A DNA stretch of 64,000 bases. Source: Azomonas agilis (GTDB lineage Bacteria; Pseudomonadota; Gammaproteobacteria; Pseudomonadales; Pseudomonadaceae). A program made the position numbers and the translations under genes. Positions 19,754 through 29,551 of this stretch are shown one piece after another. Under the pieces are notes generated by a model. The model saw nothing but the letters and a program-made list of their open reading frames with translations, did no database searches and was not told the DNA's origin. The stretch lies in assembly GCF_007830255.1 (NCBI RefSeq), contig NZ_VLKG01000003.1, positions 124,001 to 188,000 of the forward strand. Reading direction: 5' to 3'. Each line of letters begins with the position of its first letter. Position 1 is the stretch's first letter.

Positions 19754-20653
19754 TCAATGCGACTGCAAAAGGTCGCATAGAGCCGGTTCTAAATCGGTAA
19801 AGTGAAACCGAAATCCTGCAGCCTGAGTGCGCGCGGGTACGGCGTGCTGTCCTCCCAGCAACAACTCCGATAAATCCCCTAAGCCCAGTCTAAGAGCCCA
19901 AGCGGGTGCGGATAACACCGCCGGACGGTGTAACACCTGACCCAAGGTTTTGCAGAAATCTTTGTTGCGTACTGGATGAGGCGCACAAGCATTATAGGGG
20001 CCCGCCATTTCCGGGTGATGCAGGATAAAGTCAATCAAGGCCACTTGGTCTTGAAGGTGAATCCAAGGCATCCATTGTTGGCCTGTTCCCAGTGGCCCAC
20101 CCAACCCCAGCCGGAACAAAGGCAATAATCGTGCTAGAAAGCCCCCTTTAGGGGCCAGCACCAACCCCGTGCGCACTAAGGCCACTCGTATATCATGGAT
20201 ACTGGCCTCGCTGGCGGCATCTTCCCACGCCACACAGAGTTGGCTAGCAAAGTCGGTACCCGCGGGTTGATCCTCGGCCAATAAGCGTTCGCCTCCATCG
20301 CCGTACCAGCCGACCGCAGAGCCTGAAATCAATACCTTGGGTTTATGCCGTCGCTGAGCCAATCCCTGAACTAACTGCTCGGTATAGCGGACACGACTGT
20401 CCCATAACAGAGTACGGCGCGCTTTAGTCCAAGGACGATCAGCGATAGGAGCACCAGCCAGATTGATGACCGCATCTAAAGATTGCTCCTCAATCGCCCC
20501 CAAATCGGCAATGCCTATGACGTTAGCGCCACATAAGGAAGCGACTTGATTAGGTCGGCGGCTGAGTACCCAGAGTTTATGCCCTTGATTCGTCCAATAT
20601 CGGCATAGGGCTTGGCCAATTAGCCCTGTGCCTCCGGTCAATAAAATATGCAT
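19754..20653 (-). CDS. TIGR01777-family NAD(P)-dependent epimerase (YfcH-like)
   Basis: A 299-residue short-chain dehydrogenase-like protein with the nucleotide motif LLTGGTGLIGQAL at the N-terminus. It has the family segments LINLAGAPIADRPW-like (VINLAGAPIADRPWTKARR) and SGSAVGWYGDGGE, and the C-terminal domain with GGQHAVPARTQAAGFRF. Substrate unknown. The start at 20653 (MHILLTGG) is chosen; the longer frame adds 16 unrelated residues. It is 41 bp upstream of hemH on the same strand. Confidence 0.88.
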   Translation of the reverse strand: MHILLTGGTGLIGQALCRYWTNQGHKLWVLSRRPNQVASLCGANVIGIADLGAIEEQSLDAVINLAGAPIADRPWTKARRTLLWDSRVRYTEQLVQGLAQRRHKPKVLISGSAVGWYGDGGERLLAEDQPAGTDFASQLCVAWEDAASEASIHDIRVALVRTGLVLAPKGGFLARLLPLFRLGLGGPLGTGQQWMPWIHLQDQVALIDFILHHPEMAGPYNACAPHPVRNKDFCKTLGQVLHRPAVLSAPAWALRLGLGDLSELLLGGQHAVPARTQAAGFRFHFTDLEPALCDLLQSH

Positions 20654-20875
20654 GGTAAGTCCTCTGTCAGCCGATGCGCTGGGCCCGAAGTGGTGGCACA
20701 CCGAGGTTTATTCAGAGTTTAGTTGCTCTTGCACCCTTGGTGGCTTAACTCTATTACTAGAACATTAGGCGGACTCGGTTGCATACGCCAAAGCATGCTA
20801 TGTTCCTTCAGTAATAAATAAGCCAAAGTACAGTCTCCTATCCTAAATCAAAGCCTGTGATTATCGGAGTTGGGT

Positions 20876-21820
20876 ATGTCCTCAATCAAAATTGCTGTGA
20901 GCGCCTGTCTGTTGGGGCAGCCGGTACGCTTTAATGGTGGACACAAAGCTTCTAAGTTGTGTCTGGAGGTACTGGCTCCCTATTTTGAATTTGTTCCGGT
21001 ATGCCCTGAAATGGCCATCGGTTTGGGAACGCCGCGTGAGCCCATCCGTCTGGTAGGAAATCCAGAAGCACCCCGTGCTTTGGGTGTGAAAGATGCTGAG
21101 CTTGATGTGACGCAACCACTCACCGAATACGGCCAAAAGATGGCACAGCAACTACAGGACATCAGCGGCTATATCCTGATGCAAAAGTCACCCTCCTGCG
21201 GTATGGAGCGGGTGAAGCTGTATCAGGACAATGGCCATCCACTAGGCAGTGCGCCCGGTATCTATGCCCATGCTTTTAGTCGGGCTCGACCTGAGTTGCC
21301 GATTGAGGAAGATGGCCGCCTGAACGATCCGGTACTGTTGGAAAACTTCCTCGTCCGGGTGTTTACCCATGCGCAGTGGCGGGAGCTGTGCGCGCAAGGG
21401 CTGACGTATCAGGGGATTTTGGCATTTCATGCGCGCTGTAAGTTTCAGTTACTGGCCCATAACCCCCCGCAATATAAGCAACTTGGTCGATTGCTGGCCG
21501 ACATTGGCCGCTATCCTGCCGAGGACATTGGGCCACGTTATTTTGCTCAGTTGATGCAGGCTCTGAAAAAGCCAGCCACACGAGGCACGCACAGTAACAG
21601 CTTGCAGCACCTATCGGGCTATCTGAAGGATCATTTAGAGGCTTCGGATCGTCAGGAAATCCACCAACTCATCCATCAATACCGACAAGGGCATACGCCT
21701 TTAGTGGTTCCCCTGACCCTGATTAAACACCACCTGCGCAAGCATCCAGAGGCTTATTTGGCCGCCCAAAGTTATTTGCAGCCCTACCCAGAAACCCTCA
21801 ACTTGCGTCATGCCATCTAA
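20876..21820 (+). CDS. DUF523/DUF1722 protein (YbgA-like), paired with photolyase
   Basis: A 314-residue fusion. The N-terminal DUF523 domain (residues 1-150) has SACLLGQPVRFNGGHK and QKSPSCGMERVKLY, whose cysteines are conserved. The C-terminal DUF1722/YbgA domain (about 190-305) is rich in His and Leu. E. coli ybgA likewise precedes phr, and a role in DNA or RNA thiolation repair has been proposed but not shown. The start at 20876 has GGAG upstream and is followed 18 bp after its end by the photolyase gene. Confidence 0.87.
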   Translation: MSSIKIAVSACLLGQPVRFNGGHKASKLCLEVLAPYFEFVPVCPEMAIGLGTPREPIRLVGNPEAPRALGVKDAELDVTQPLTEYGQKMAQQLQDISGYILMQKSPSCGMERVKLYQDNGHPLGSAPGIYAHAFSRARPELPIEEDGRLNDPVLLENFLVRVFTHAQWRELCAQGLTYQGILAFHARCKFQLLAHNPPQYKQLGRLLADIGRYPAEDIGPRYFAQLMQALKKPATRGTHSNSLQHLSGYLKDHLEASDRQEIHQLIHQYRQGHTPLVVPLTLIKHHLRKHPEAYLAAQSYLQPYPETLNLRHAI

Positions 21821-21838
21821 CCCACTCTGAGATACGTC

Positions 21839-23272
21839 ATGTCTTACCAGTTGGTCTGGCTACGCACCGATTTGCGCGTAGCCGATAACCCTGCGTTGTA
21901 TAAAGCCATGAGTCAGGGACCGACTTTGGCACTGTATTTGGTTACGCCTGAACAGTGGAAAGTACATCAGGACTCCCCCAACAAGCTCGAATTTTGGCGG
22001 CTGAGCCTTATCCGTCTTGCTGAGCAGCTTCAGCAGCTCAAGGTTCCTTTGCTGGTACGCTGCGTACCGCGCTGGGTCGATGTTGCTGAGCACTTGATTC
22101 AGCTTTGTCAGCAGTACTCCGTTCAGACGCTGCATTTCAATGATGAATACGGTGTGAACGAGCAGCGCCGTGATCAGGACGTACAACAGCGCCTGAGCGC
22201 CTTGGGCATCAGCTGCCATTCTTATTTAGATCAAGTGTTTTTTGCACCGGGTACGTTATTGACTCAGACAGGTCGAGCTATTCAGGTGTACAGCGCATTT
22301 CGTAACCAATGCCATGCCCGTTTGCTGCACCATCTGCCTAAACCTCTGCCTCGGCCTAAGGCTCAGCAGCCTGTGGGTATTCCTCCTGATCAGATACCGG
22401 AGCGCTTTTCCGAAGTTGAGGCTATTTCCCTATCTGATTGGCCAATGGGTGAGTCAGCGGCCCACAGCTTGTTGGAGCTCTTTGTCAGCGAACATTTGGC
22501 GCAATATGCCAAGGCACGGGATTTTCCCGCCCAAACAGGAACCAGCCGCTTATCGCCTTATTTAACTGCGGGTGTGCTCTCGGTGCGCCAATGTGTGCAA
22601 GCCGCATTAAGCCTGACCCATGGTCATTTTGATACCCAACATTCTGGCTTTATCACTTGGGTGGATGAATTGCTGTGGCGTGAGTTTTATCGACATATTT
22701 TGCACGCCTATCCGCGTCTTTCTAGGGGCTATGCCTTTAAGCCAGAGACCGAGGCTCTACTGTGGCGGCAGGCTCCCGAGGATTTAGCCGCTTGGCAACA
22801 GGGGCGCACAGGATTTCCCATCGTGGATGCGGCCATGCGCTGTTTAAAAGCTACAGGTTGGCTGCACAATCGGCTGCGCATGATTGTGGCCATGTTCCTG
22901 AGTAAAAACTTGCTGATTGATTGGCGAGTCGGCGAGCAGTGGTTTATGCAGCATCTGCTGGATGGCGATTTAGCTCAGAATAACGGCGGTTGGCAGTGGA
23001 GTGCTTCTACAGGTACGGATGCGGTTCCCTATTTTCGCCTGTTTAACCCCATTACGCAGTCTGAGAAATTCGATCCGCAAGGGGATTTTATCCGGCGTTG
23101 GGTTCCCGAATTAGCCCATGTATCTGCGCAAAAAATTCATAATCCGGCGACTTTAGGTGGACTCTTCGGCATTTCTGGTTATCCCAGACCCATTCTCGAT
23201 TTAGCTCAAAGCCGTAAACGGGCGCTACAGGCTTTTAAGAGTTTATCTAGCCACCAGACTGAGCCTTCCTGA
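21839..23272 (+). CDS. phrB: Deoxyribodipyrimidine photolyase PhrB
   Basis: Repairs UV-made cyclobutane pyrimidine dimers with light, FAD and an antenna chromophore. It has 477 residues. It starts with the Rossmann domain YQLVWLRTDLRVADNPAL, and the FAD-binding core has GTSRLSPYLTAGVLSVRQC, RTGFPIVDAAMRCLKATGWLHNR and NNGGWQWSASTGTDAVPYFR. Trp residues of the electron-transfer chain can be seen in these motifs. It is in an operon with the YbgA-like gene. Confidence 0.96.
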   Translation: MSYQLVWLRTDLRVADNPALYKAMSQGPTLALYLVTPEQWKVHQDSPNKLEFWRLSLIRLAEQLQQLKVPLLVRCVPRWVDVAEHLIQLCQQYSVQTLHFNDEYGVNEQRRDQDVQQRLSALGISCHSYLDQVFFAPGTLLTQTGRAIQVYSAFRNQCHARLLHHLPKPLPRPKAQQPVGIPPDQIPERFSEVEAISLSDWPMGESAAHSLLELFVSEHLAQYAKARDFPAQTGTSRLSPYLTAGVLSVRQCVQAALSLTHGHFDTQHSGFITWVDELLWREFYRHILHAYPRLSRGYAFKPETEALLWRQAPEDLAAWQQGRTGFPIVDAAMRCLKATGWLHNRLRMIVAMFLSKNLLIDWRVGEQWFMQHLLDGDLAQNNGGWQWSASTGTDAVPYFRLFNPITQSEKFDPQGDFIRRWVPELAHVSAQKIHNPATLGGLFGISGYPRPILDLAQSRKRALQAFKSLSSHQTEPS

Positions 23273-23308
23273 TCCTCTACACTGCGCAGCCGTTTTGAGA
23301 AAGCCACC

Positions 23309-24541
23309 ATGACCCAGCCATACACCACACATCCCATCCTTGTTATAGGCGCTGGCCCCGCAGGACTGATGGCAGCGGAGGTGTTGAGTCAGTCTGGTTA
23401 CGGAGTTTCGGTCTTTGATGCCATGCCCTCGGTGGGGCGTAAATTTTTGCGTGCTGGAATCGGTGGACTGAACCTCACCCATGCCGAACCTTTTGCTGAT
23501 TTTGTGCGCCGTTATGGTGCAAAAAGCACAGTATTACGCCCTATCTTAGACAGCTTCAACCCAGTTGCAGTATCTGCTTGGGCTCAAAGTTTAGGTATTG
23601 AAACCTTTGTTGGCAGCTCTGGACGGGTTTTTCCACGCGATATGAAAGCTGCTCCTTTGTTGCGGGCTTGGCTGCATCGGTTACGGCAACAGGGCGTGAG
23701 TATACATACACGCCACTATTGGCGGGGATGGAATGAACAAGGAGCAGCAATATTTGATACGCCAGAAGGGGAGAAAAGCGTTCATTATGCTGCGATTTTG
23801 CTGGCATTAGGGGGAGCAAGCTGGCCACAACTTGGTTCTGATGGGCGTTGGGTCAATCTACTTCAAGAGCGTCAAATACCCATTACCCCCTTACAACCGG
23901 CTAACTGTGGTTTTGAGGTGGAAGCTTGGAGTCCGCACCTTAAACAACACTGGGCCGGAGCCCCCTTAAAGGGTGTCATTTTGTCGCACCATAATCAGCC
24001 ATCGCACAAAGGGGAGTGCATCCTAACTCAGCACGGTCTTGAAGGCGGTCTCATTTATACCCTTGCGGTGGAAATACGACAAGAAATCCTACAAAAAGGT
24101 CAGGCGTTAGTGCACCTGGATTTAGTGCCTGAGCGTTCGCTAGATCAGGTGATAGCGGCTTTGAGTCAGTCGCGTGGCTCGAAATCACTATCTACTCATC
24201 TGAAGCGCCAATTAGGCTTAGAGGGGCCAAAAACTGCCTTGATTTATGAGCTTACCTCAGCAGAAATCCGCACCGATGCACGACAGTTGGCCCAAGCGAT
24301 TAAGGGCTTACCCATTTACCTAAAACGTCCTCGCCCTTTGGCTGAGGCCATCAGCACTGCGGGCGGAGTGTCTTTTGAGGCTTTAGATCAGCACCTGATG
24401 GTGCAGGAGTTTCCCGGCATTTTTTGCGCGGGTGAAATGCTGGATTGGGAGGCTCCTACCGGAGGCTATCTGCTGACCGCGTGTTTTGCCACAGGCCATT
24501 GGGCGGCCCAAGGCATTATGGATTGGTTGAGGCAGTCTTAA
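23309..24541 (+). CDS. TIGR03862/BaiN-like NAD(P)/FAD-dependent oxidoreductase
   Basis: A 410-residue flavoprotein. It has the FAD dinucleotide motif VIGAGPAGLMAAEVLSQSG at the N-terminus and the family motifs VGRKFLRAGIGGLNLTH, SSGRVFPRDMKAAPLLRAW and, near the end, CAGEMLDWEAPTGGYLLTACFATG. The family (YhiN/HI0933-like) has no firmly assigned substrate. It is on the same strand 36 bp after phrB and converges on modE with its stop immediately beside that of modE. Confidence 0.88.
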   Translation: MTQPYTTHPILVIGAGPAGLMAAEVLSQSGYGVSVFDAMPSVGRKFLRAGIGGLNLTHAEPFADFVRRYGAKSTVLRPILDSFNPVAVSAWAQSLGIETFVGSSGRVFPRDMKAAPLLRAWLHRLRQQGVSIHTRHYWRGWNEQGAAIFDTPEGEKSVHYAAILLALGGASWPQLGSDGRWVNLLQERQIPITPLQPANCGFEVEAWSPHLKQHWAGAPLKGVILSHHNQPSHKGECILTQHGLEGGLIYTLAVEIRQEILQKGQALVHLDLVPERSLDQVIAALSQSRGSKSLSTHLKRQLGLEGPKTALIYELTSAEIRTDARQLAQAIKGLPIYLKRPRPLAEAISTAGGVSFEALDQHLMVQEFPGIFCAGEMLDWEAPTGGYLLTACFATGHWAAQGIMDWLRQS

Positions 24542-25348
24542 TCAGGTAGCAATCACGATCACATGGGAGGCCTTAATCAAGGCCGTGCAGGGTTGCCCCG
24601 GAGCCAAACCCAACTCAGTGATGCTTTCATTGGTAACGGTAGCCGTTAGGGTGCGATCTCCGGATAAATACAGCTTAACCTCACTGTTAATCGGCCCTGG
24701 AATGATGGATACCAGTTTGCCATGCAGCTGATTGCGGGCACTGACACGAAGGTTGGGCTCAAGGGACAGCAGAACAAAGCTTGATTTAATCAGTGCCATG
24801 GCATTTTTACCCGGCGATAACTGCATTTCTTCCACGCAATCGGTATTGATGCTGGCGACAATCTCTAACCCACGGCCTAGATCAAGGGTTAAAGTGGAGT
24901 TCACTGCGCCGTATTCAAGGCTTTTGATCCGCCCGTGGAATTGGTTACGAGCGCTGGTTTTAACCGCAACCGCCCGTAATAGGCGGTCAATGTCCGCAAA
25001 GTGCTCAACGCCTTGGGAGACTCGGCTCATATAGCGCTGATATTCGATTTGCATCCGCCGCCATGTGTACACCGTATCTCGGCCAAAATCGGTGAGGCGG
25101 GTTCCTCCGCCCTCTTGTTCCCCTGCGGAGCACACCACCAAAGGGCGCTCGGATAGGTTATTCATCGCATCCACTACGTCCCAAGCCGCTTTATAGCTGA
25201 GCTTTATTTGTTTGGCGGCTCGACTGATGGAGCCCGTAGCCTCAATTTGCTCTAAAAGTTCGAGGCTTTTATGGGTCAGATATTCCTTATCAGCATCATT
25301 TGGCCAGAGATAAGCGTCGTTACCCGTAGGTTGATGGGAATGGGGCAT
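24542..25348 (-). CDS. modE: Molybdate-responsive regulator ModE
   Basis: A 268-residue regulator. The N-terminal winged helix (about 20-110) has the ModE/LysR-like recognition segment GSISRAAKQIKLSYKAAWDVVDAMNNL. Two C-terminal Mop domains bind molybdate: SARNQFHGRIKSLEYGAVN (about 130-195) and SARNQLHGKLVSIIPGPIN (about 203-265). ModE-type regulators repress alternative nitrogenases when molybdenum is plentiful. It is divergent from the iscA-nifU operon with a 440-bp gap. A matching operator lies before vnfU-vnfA (12304-12327). The start at 25348 is the first ATG. Confidence 0.94.
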   Translation of the reverse strand: MPHSHQPTGNDAYLWPNDADKEYLTHKSLELLEQIEATGSISRAAKQIKLSYKAAWDVVDAMNNLSERPLVVCSAGEQEGGGTRLTDFGRDTVYTWRRMQIEYQRYMSRVSQGVEHFADIDRLLRAVAVKTSARNQFHGRIKSLEYGAVNSTLTLDLGRGLEIVASINTDCVEEMQLSPGKNAMALIKSSFVLLSLEPNLRVSARNQLHGKLVSIIPGPINSEVKLYLSGDRTLTATVTNESITELGLAPGQPCTALIKASHVIVIAT

Positions 25349-25511
25349 GACCAAGCACTCACTGCAAAATGTTATGTAGAGCTGTCTGCAAAAAAACTTC
25401 CAAGCGGCTTGAGTGTTCCCAACGCACTGTTTTTTGGGTTATTTAGGCTTTTTAAGCGGCTGTTTACAGCGTCATAAATAGCACTTTAGGTAAGCAATAT
25501 AGGCTTTATTT

Positions 25512-25527
25512 TGTATACAAGACTACA
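25512..25527 (+). promoter_or_regulatory. NifA upstream activator site 1 of the iscA-nifU operon
   Basis: TGT-ATACAAGACT-ACA fits the NifA site TGT-N10-ACA exactly. It lies about 190 bp before the sigma-54 element. Confidence 0.65.
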
Positions 25528-25607
25528 GAAGACTAATGTCGAACCTACAGTCGTCTGACAAAACTAACCCATCTTGAGCCCAAAATTCCCCTGTGCGATG
25601 CTGAAGT

Positions 25608-25623
25608 TGTAATAAAGCCGACA
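25608..25623 (+). promoter_or_regulatory. NifA upstream activator site 2 of the iscA-nifU operon
   Basis: TGT-AATAAAGCCG-ACA fits TGT-N10-ACA exactly and sits 96 bp upstream of the -24 element, a typical NifA site position. The two sites are the only clear signals in the 434-bp gap between modE and iscA besides the promoter. Confidence 0.7.
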
Positions 25624-25718
25624 TTTATAGGTTTGGGTGTTATTCCTGAGCGCTCAGGATAGACTGATAGCGCCCTAAATCTGTGGCATCCAGAAATATT
25701 CAACGATTTTTTAACGCG

Positions 25719-25733
25719 TGGCATGTGGGTTGC
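25719..25733 (+). promoter_or_regulatory. Sigma-54 -24/-12 promoter of the iscA-nifUSV operon
   Basis: TGGCATGTGGGTTGC, followed by A, has GG and GC at the right spacing and a perfect TTGCA -12 box. The expected transcript start is near 25745, about 44 nt before the iscA ATG. Confidence 0.88.
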
Positions 25734-25788
25734 AGTAAATACGTTACTAGGTTTTCGAGCCACTCCCAAAGCCGAAGGAAACATACCG

Positions 25789-26112
25789 ATGATCACATTG
25801 ACCGAGAATGCGCAAGCAGCCATTAATCGCTTCATGAGCAACATGAACAAGCCAATTGCCGGCCTGCGTATTCGGGTCGAGGGAGGCGGCTGCTCAGGTC
25901 TTAAATACAGCCTGAAACTGGAAGAAGTAGCAGAAGACGACGATATGCAAATTGGATGCGGCCCTTTGACCCTGCTAATTGATGCACAAAGTGCCCCCCT
26001 GTTGGATGGTGTCGTGATGGACTTTTTAGAGGGTGTTGAGGGCAGTGGCTTTACCTTCAGTAACCCCAATGCTTCTAAAAGTTGCAGCTGCGGCAAATCC
26101 TTTGCCTGCTGA
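25789..26112 (+). CDS. Nif-specific A-type iron-sulphur carrier (IscA-nif)
   Basis: A 107-residue A-type carrier protein that delivers Fe-S clusters to nitrogenase proteins. Its three ligand cysteines are C35 (EGGGCSGLKY) and C99/C101 in the CSCG motif; an additional Cys107 ends the chain. The start at 25789 (MITLTENAQAAIN) has GAAGGA upstream; the open frame before it lies in the promoter. It is first in the nif maturation operon, in the same order as in A. vinelandii. Confidence 0.93.
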   Translation: MITLTENAQAAINRFMSNMNKPIAGLRIRVEGGGCSGLKYSLKLEEVAEDDDMQIGCGPLTLLIDAQSAPLLDGVVMDFLEGVEGSGFTFSNPNASKSCSCGKSFAC

Positions 26113-26178
26113 TCTTTATATAACAGGGTGCTGGCACAGAACCGGCACCTTAAAAGACTTACCGGGAGATTACGCCGT

Positions 26179-27144
26179 ATGTGGGATTATTCAGAAAAGG
26201 TAAAAGAGCACTTTTATAACCCCAAAAATGCTGGGGCTGTGCCGGATGCCAATGCCGTTGGTGATGTAGGCTCACTGAGCTGCGGTGATGCTTTGCGCCT
26301 CACCCTAAAAGTAGACCCTGAAACTGACGTGATTCTGGATGCAGGCTTTCAGACCTTTGGTTGCGGTTCAGCCATTGCCTCCTCATCAGCTTTGACCGAA
26401 ATGGTTAAGGGTCTGACGCTGGACGAAGCCTTGAAAATTAGCAACCAAGACATTGCTGATTTCCTCGACGGCCTTCCCCCGGAAAAAATGCACTGCTCCG
26501 TCATGGGCCGTGAAGCTTTGCAAGCTGCTGTCGCTAACTTCCGTGGCGAAGAACTGGAAGACGACCACGAAGAAGGCGCACTGATCTGTAAGTGCTTTGC
26601 CATTGACGAAGTCATGATCCGCGACACCATTCGCGCCAATAAATTGTCCACCATTGAAGATGTCACCAACTACACCAAAGCCGGTGGTGGTTGCTCCGCG
26701 TGCCATGAAGGCATTGAGCGCCTCCTGAGCGAAGAGCTGGCCGCCCGTGGTGAAATTTTCGTACCTGCGCCTACTAAAGCTAAAGCCGCGGTGACTCGTA
26801 TGCCTTCTCCTCCACCGTCTGAAGCTGCTACCGCGCCCATTGCATCCCCTGAGCCCACTCCTGCCGCTGCCGCACCTGTTGCACCTAAGCTGACCAACTT
26901 ACAACGCATTCGCCGCATTGAAACCGTGCTGGAGTCCGTCCGCCCCGCTTTACAACGTGATAAAGGTGATGTGGAGTTGTTGGATGTTGAAGGTAAAAAC
27001 GTGTACGTTCGTTTGACGGGAGCTTGCACCGGTTGCCAAGCAGCCAGCATGACCCTAAGCGGTATTCAGCAAAGGTTGATTGAAGATTTAGGAGAGTTCG
27101 TCAAGGTAATTCCTGTCAGTGGCCAAAATCATACGGGGGTCTAA
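26179..27144 (+). CDS. nifU: Nitrogenase Fe-S scaffold NifU
   Basis: A modular 321-residue scaffold that assembles [4Fe-4S] clusters for nitrogenase with NifS. The N-terminal IscU-like domain (1-130) starts [19 protein letters not shown] and has [19 protein letters not shown]. The central ferredoxin-like domain (about 135-190) has CKCFAIDE and [14 protein letters not shown] cysteines for a [2Fe-2S] cluster. A Pro/Ala-rich linker (about 195-245) joins the Nfu domain with [11 protein letters not shown]. The start at 26179 has GGGAG upstream. The linker is longer than usual, giving about 10 residues more than A. vinelandii NifU. Confidence 0.97.
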   Translation: MWDYSEKVKEHFYNPKNAGAVPDANAVGDVGSLSCGDALRLTLKVDPETDVILDAGFQTFGCGSAIASSSALTEMVKGLTLDEALKISNQDIADFLDGLPPEKMHCSVMGREALQAAVANFRGEELEDDHEEGALICKCFAIDEVMIRDTIRANKLSTIEDVTNYTKAGGGCSACHEGIERLLSEELAARGEIFVPAPTKAKAAVTRMPSPPPSEAATAPIASPEPTPAAAAPVAPKLTNLQRIRRIETVLESVRPALQRDKGDVELLDVEGKNVYVRLTGACTGCQAASMTLSGIQQRLIEDLGEFVKVIPVSGQNHTGV

Positions 27145-27146
27145 CC

Positions 27147-28355
27147 ATGCTCAACGTCTATCTGGACAATAACGCCACCACCCGGGTGGATGATGAAGTG
27201 GTACAAGCCATGCTGCCGTTTTTTACTGAGCAGTTTGGTAACCCCTCCTCCCTACACAGCTTTGGCAATCAGGTCGGACAGGCGCTGAAAGGTGCACGCC
27301 AGAGCGTGCAAAAGCTTTTGGGTGCTGAACACGACTCAGAAATCCTGTTCACCTCGTGCGGTACGGAGTCTGACTCTACGGCTATTTTGTCGGCCCTGAA
27401 GGCTCAGCCGGAGCGCAAAACCATCATCACCACGGTGGTGGAGCATCCCGCTGTTCTGACTCTGTGCGATTACTTGGCCACCGAAGGCTACACCATCCAC
27501 AAGCTGCCCGTAGATAAAAAGGGCCGCTTGAATCTGGATGAGTACGCCAAGCTGCTCTCTGAAGATGTAGCTATTGTATCCGTGATGTGGGCCAATAATG
27601 AAACCGGCACTCTGTTCCCGGTGGAAGAGATGGCGCGCATGGCAGATGAAGCCGGCATCATGTTCCATACCGATGCGGTACAAGCTGTGGGTAAAGTGCC
27701 CATCGACTTAAAAAACTCCTCCATTCACATGCTGTCTTTGTCCGGCCACAAGCTACACGCACCCAAGGGCGTGGGCGTGCTGTATTTACGTCGTGGTACG
27801 CGCTTCCGTCCGCTGCTGCGCGGTGGCCATCAAGAGCGTGGTCGTCGGGCCGGCACTGAGAACGCTGCTTCCATCATCGGTTTAGGCGTGGCGGCTGAGC
27901 GTGCTTTGGAGTTCATGGAGCACGAAAATACAGAAGTGAAGCGCCTACGAGATAAATTGGAAGCCGCTATTCTGGCCGCTGTTCCCCACTCCTTTGTCAC
28001 GGGCGACCCGGACAACCGTCTACCCAATACCGCCAACATTGCCTTTGAGTACATCGAAGGTGAGGCCATTTTGCTGCTGTTGAACAAGGTCGGTATTGCC
28101 GCTTCCAGTGGTTCTGCCTGTACATCGGGCTCTTTAGAGCCTTCCCATGTGATGCGGGCGATGGATATTCCCTACACCGCCGCTCATGGCTCGGTGCGCT
28201 TCTCTCTGTCTCGCTATACCACGGAAGAAGAGATTGACCATGTGATCCGTGAAGTCCCGCCGATCGTAGCGCGTCTGCGTAAGTTGTCGCCTTACTGGAG
28301 TGACAACGGGCCGGTTCAAGATCCTGGTAAGGAGTTTGCGCCCGTTTACGCTTGA
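27147..28355 (+). CDS. nifS: Nitrogenase cysteine desulfurase NifS
   Basis: A PLP enzyme that takes sulphur from cysteine for NifU. It has 402 residues and starts MLNVYLDNNATTRVDDEV. It has MWANNETGTLFPV, the HTDAVQAVGK segment, the PLP lysine in LSGHKLHAPKGVGVLYL and the catalytic Cys in SSGSACTSGSLEPSHVM. It begins 2 bp after nifU ends, so the two are translationally linked. Confidence 0.97.
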   Translation: MLNVYLDNNATTRVDDEVVQAMLPFFTEQFGNPSSLHSFGNQVGQALKGARQSVQKLLGAEHDSEILFTSCGTESDSTAILSALKAQPERKTIITTVVEHPAVLTLCDYLATEGYTIHKLPVDKKGRLNLDEYAKLLSEDVAIVSVMWANNETGTLFPVEEMARMADEAGIMFHTDAVQAVGKVPIDLKNSSIHMLSLSGHKLHAPKGVGVLYLRRGTRFRPLLRGGHQERGRRAGTENAASIIGLGVAAERALEFMEHENTEVKRLRDKLEAAILAAVPHSFVTGDPDNRLPNTANIAFEYIEGEAILLLLNKVGIAASSGSACTSGSLEPSHVMRAMDIPYTAAHGSVRFSLSRYTTEEEIDHVIREVPPIVARLRKLSPYWSDNGPVQDPGKEFAPVYA

Positions 28356-28396
28356 TATTCTTTTGAGGCTACGCCTTCACGCAGGAAGGAGACACC

Positions 28397-29551
28397 ATGA
28401 ACCAAGTTATCATCGACGATACCACCCTGCGAGATGGCGAGCAGAGCGCTGGGGTAGCCTTTAATGCCGACGAAAAAATTGCCATCGCGCGGGCTTTGTC
28501 CGAGCTGGGAGTCCAAGAGCTAGAAATTGGTATTCCCAGCATGGGGGATGAGGAGCGTGAGGTCATGCGCGCTATCGTAGACCTTAAGCTCCCTTCCCGA
28601 TTACTCGCATGGTGTCGGCTGTGTGACACCGACTTAAAGGCCGCCTATCTGACCAAGGTCGAAATGGTGGACTTGTCACTCCCCATCTCGGATTTGATGC
28701 TCAAGCATAAATTGAACCGGGATCGGAATTGGGCTCTACAGGAAGTGGAGCGTTTAGTAACTGAGGCACGTCTGCTGGGCTTAGAGGTCTGTTTAGGCTG
28801 TGAAGATGCTTCACGGGCGGATATTGAGTTTATCGTCCAAGTCGCTGAAGTGGCTCAGAGAGCGGGTATTCGCCGCCTACGCTTTGCCGATACGGTCGGC
28901 ATTATGGAACCTTTCAGTATGCTGGATCGCTTTCGCTTTCTAAAAGCGCGTCTGGATTTAGAGCTGGAAGTCCATGCCCATGATGACTTCGGTTTAGCCA
29001 CGGCCAACACCTTAGCCGCTGTGGTGGGCGGGGCAACCCATATCAACACAACGGTAAATGGATTAGGCGAGCGAGCGGGTAACGCTGCTTTGGAAGAGTG
29101 CGTATTAGCCTTAAAAAATCTATACGGCATTGATACCGGGGTTAATACCCAAGGGATTCCAGCTATTTCAGCTTTGGTTGAGCAAGCTTCTGGGCGCACC
29201 GTTGCTTGGCAAAAAAGCGTAGTAGGGGCCGGTGTATTTACCCATGAGGCCGGCATTCACGTAGACGGTTTGCTCAAATACCGTGGTAACTATGAAGGTT
29301 TAAACCCCGATGAGTTAGGCCGTTCGCACTGCTTAGTGCTGGGTAAGCACTCAGGGGCTCACATGGTAAAAAGCAGCTATAACAATTTGGGTATTGAGCT
29401 CAGTGACCAGCAAGCTCAGATACTTTTAGGCTGTATTCGGGCTTTCTCGACACAGGCTAAACGCAGCCCAGAACCTCAAGAATTACAAGACTTTTACCGC
29501 CAGCTCACGGAAACTCAAGCCAGTGAGCTGGTCACAGGGGGTATGGCATGA
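28397..29551 (+). CDS. nifV: Homocitrate synthase NifV
   Basis: Makes R-homocitrate, the organic ligand of FeMo-co and FeV-co, from acetyl-CoA and 2-oxoglutarate. It has 384 residues. The N-terminal [21 protein letters not shown] is the alpha-isopropylmalate/homocitrate synthase signature; metal-binding [17 protein letters not shown] (HxH) and [13 protein letters not shown] follow. It is 41 bp after nifS, with AGGAAGGAG before the ATG. Because homocitrate is also needed for FeV-co, this gene serves both systems. Confidence 0.96.
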   Translation: MNQVIIDDTTLRDGEQSAGVAFNADEKIAIARALSELGVQELEIGIPSMGDEEREVMRAIVDLKLPSRLLAWCRLCDTDLKAAYLTKVEMVDLSLPISDLMLKHKLNRDRNWALQEVERLVTEARLLGLEVCLGCEDASRADIEFIVQVAEVAQRAGIRRLRFADTVGIMEPFSMLDRFRFLKARLDLELEVHAHDDFGLATANTLAAVVGGATHINTTVNGLGERAGNAALEECVLALKNLYGIDTGVNTQGIPAISALVEQASGRTVAWQKSVVGAGVFTHEAGIHVDGLLKYRGNYEGLNPDELGRSHCLVLGKHSGAHMVKSSYNNLGIELSDQQAQILLGCIRAFSTQAKRSPEPQELQDFYRQLTETQASELVTGGMA

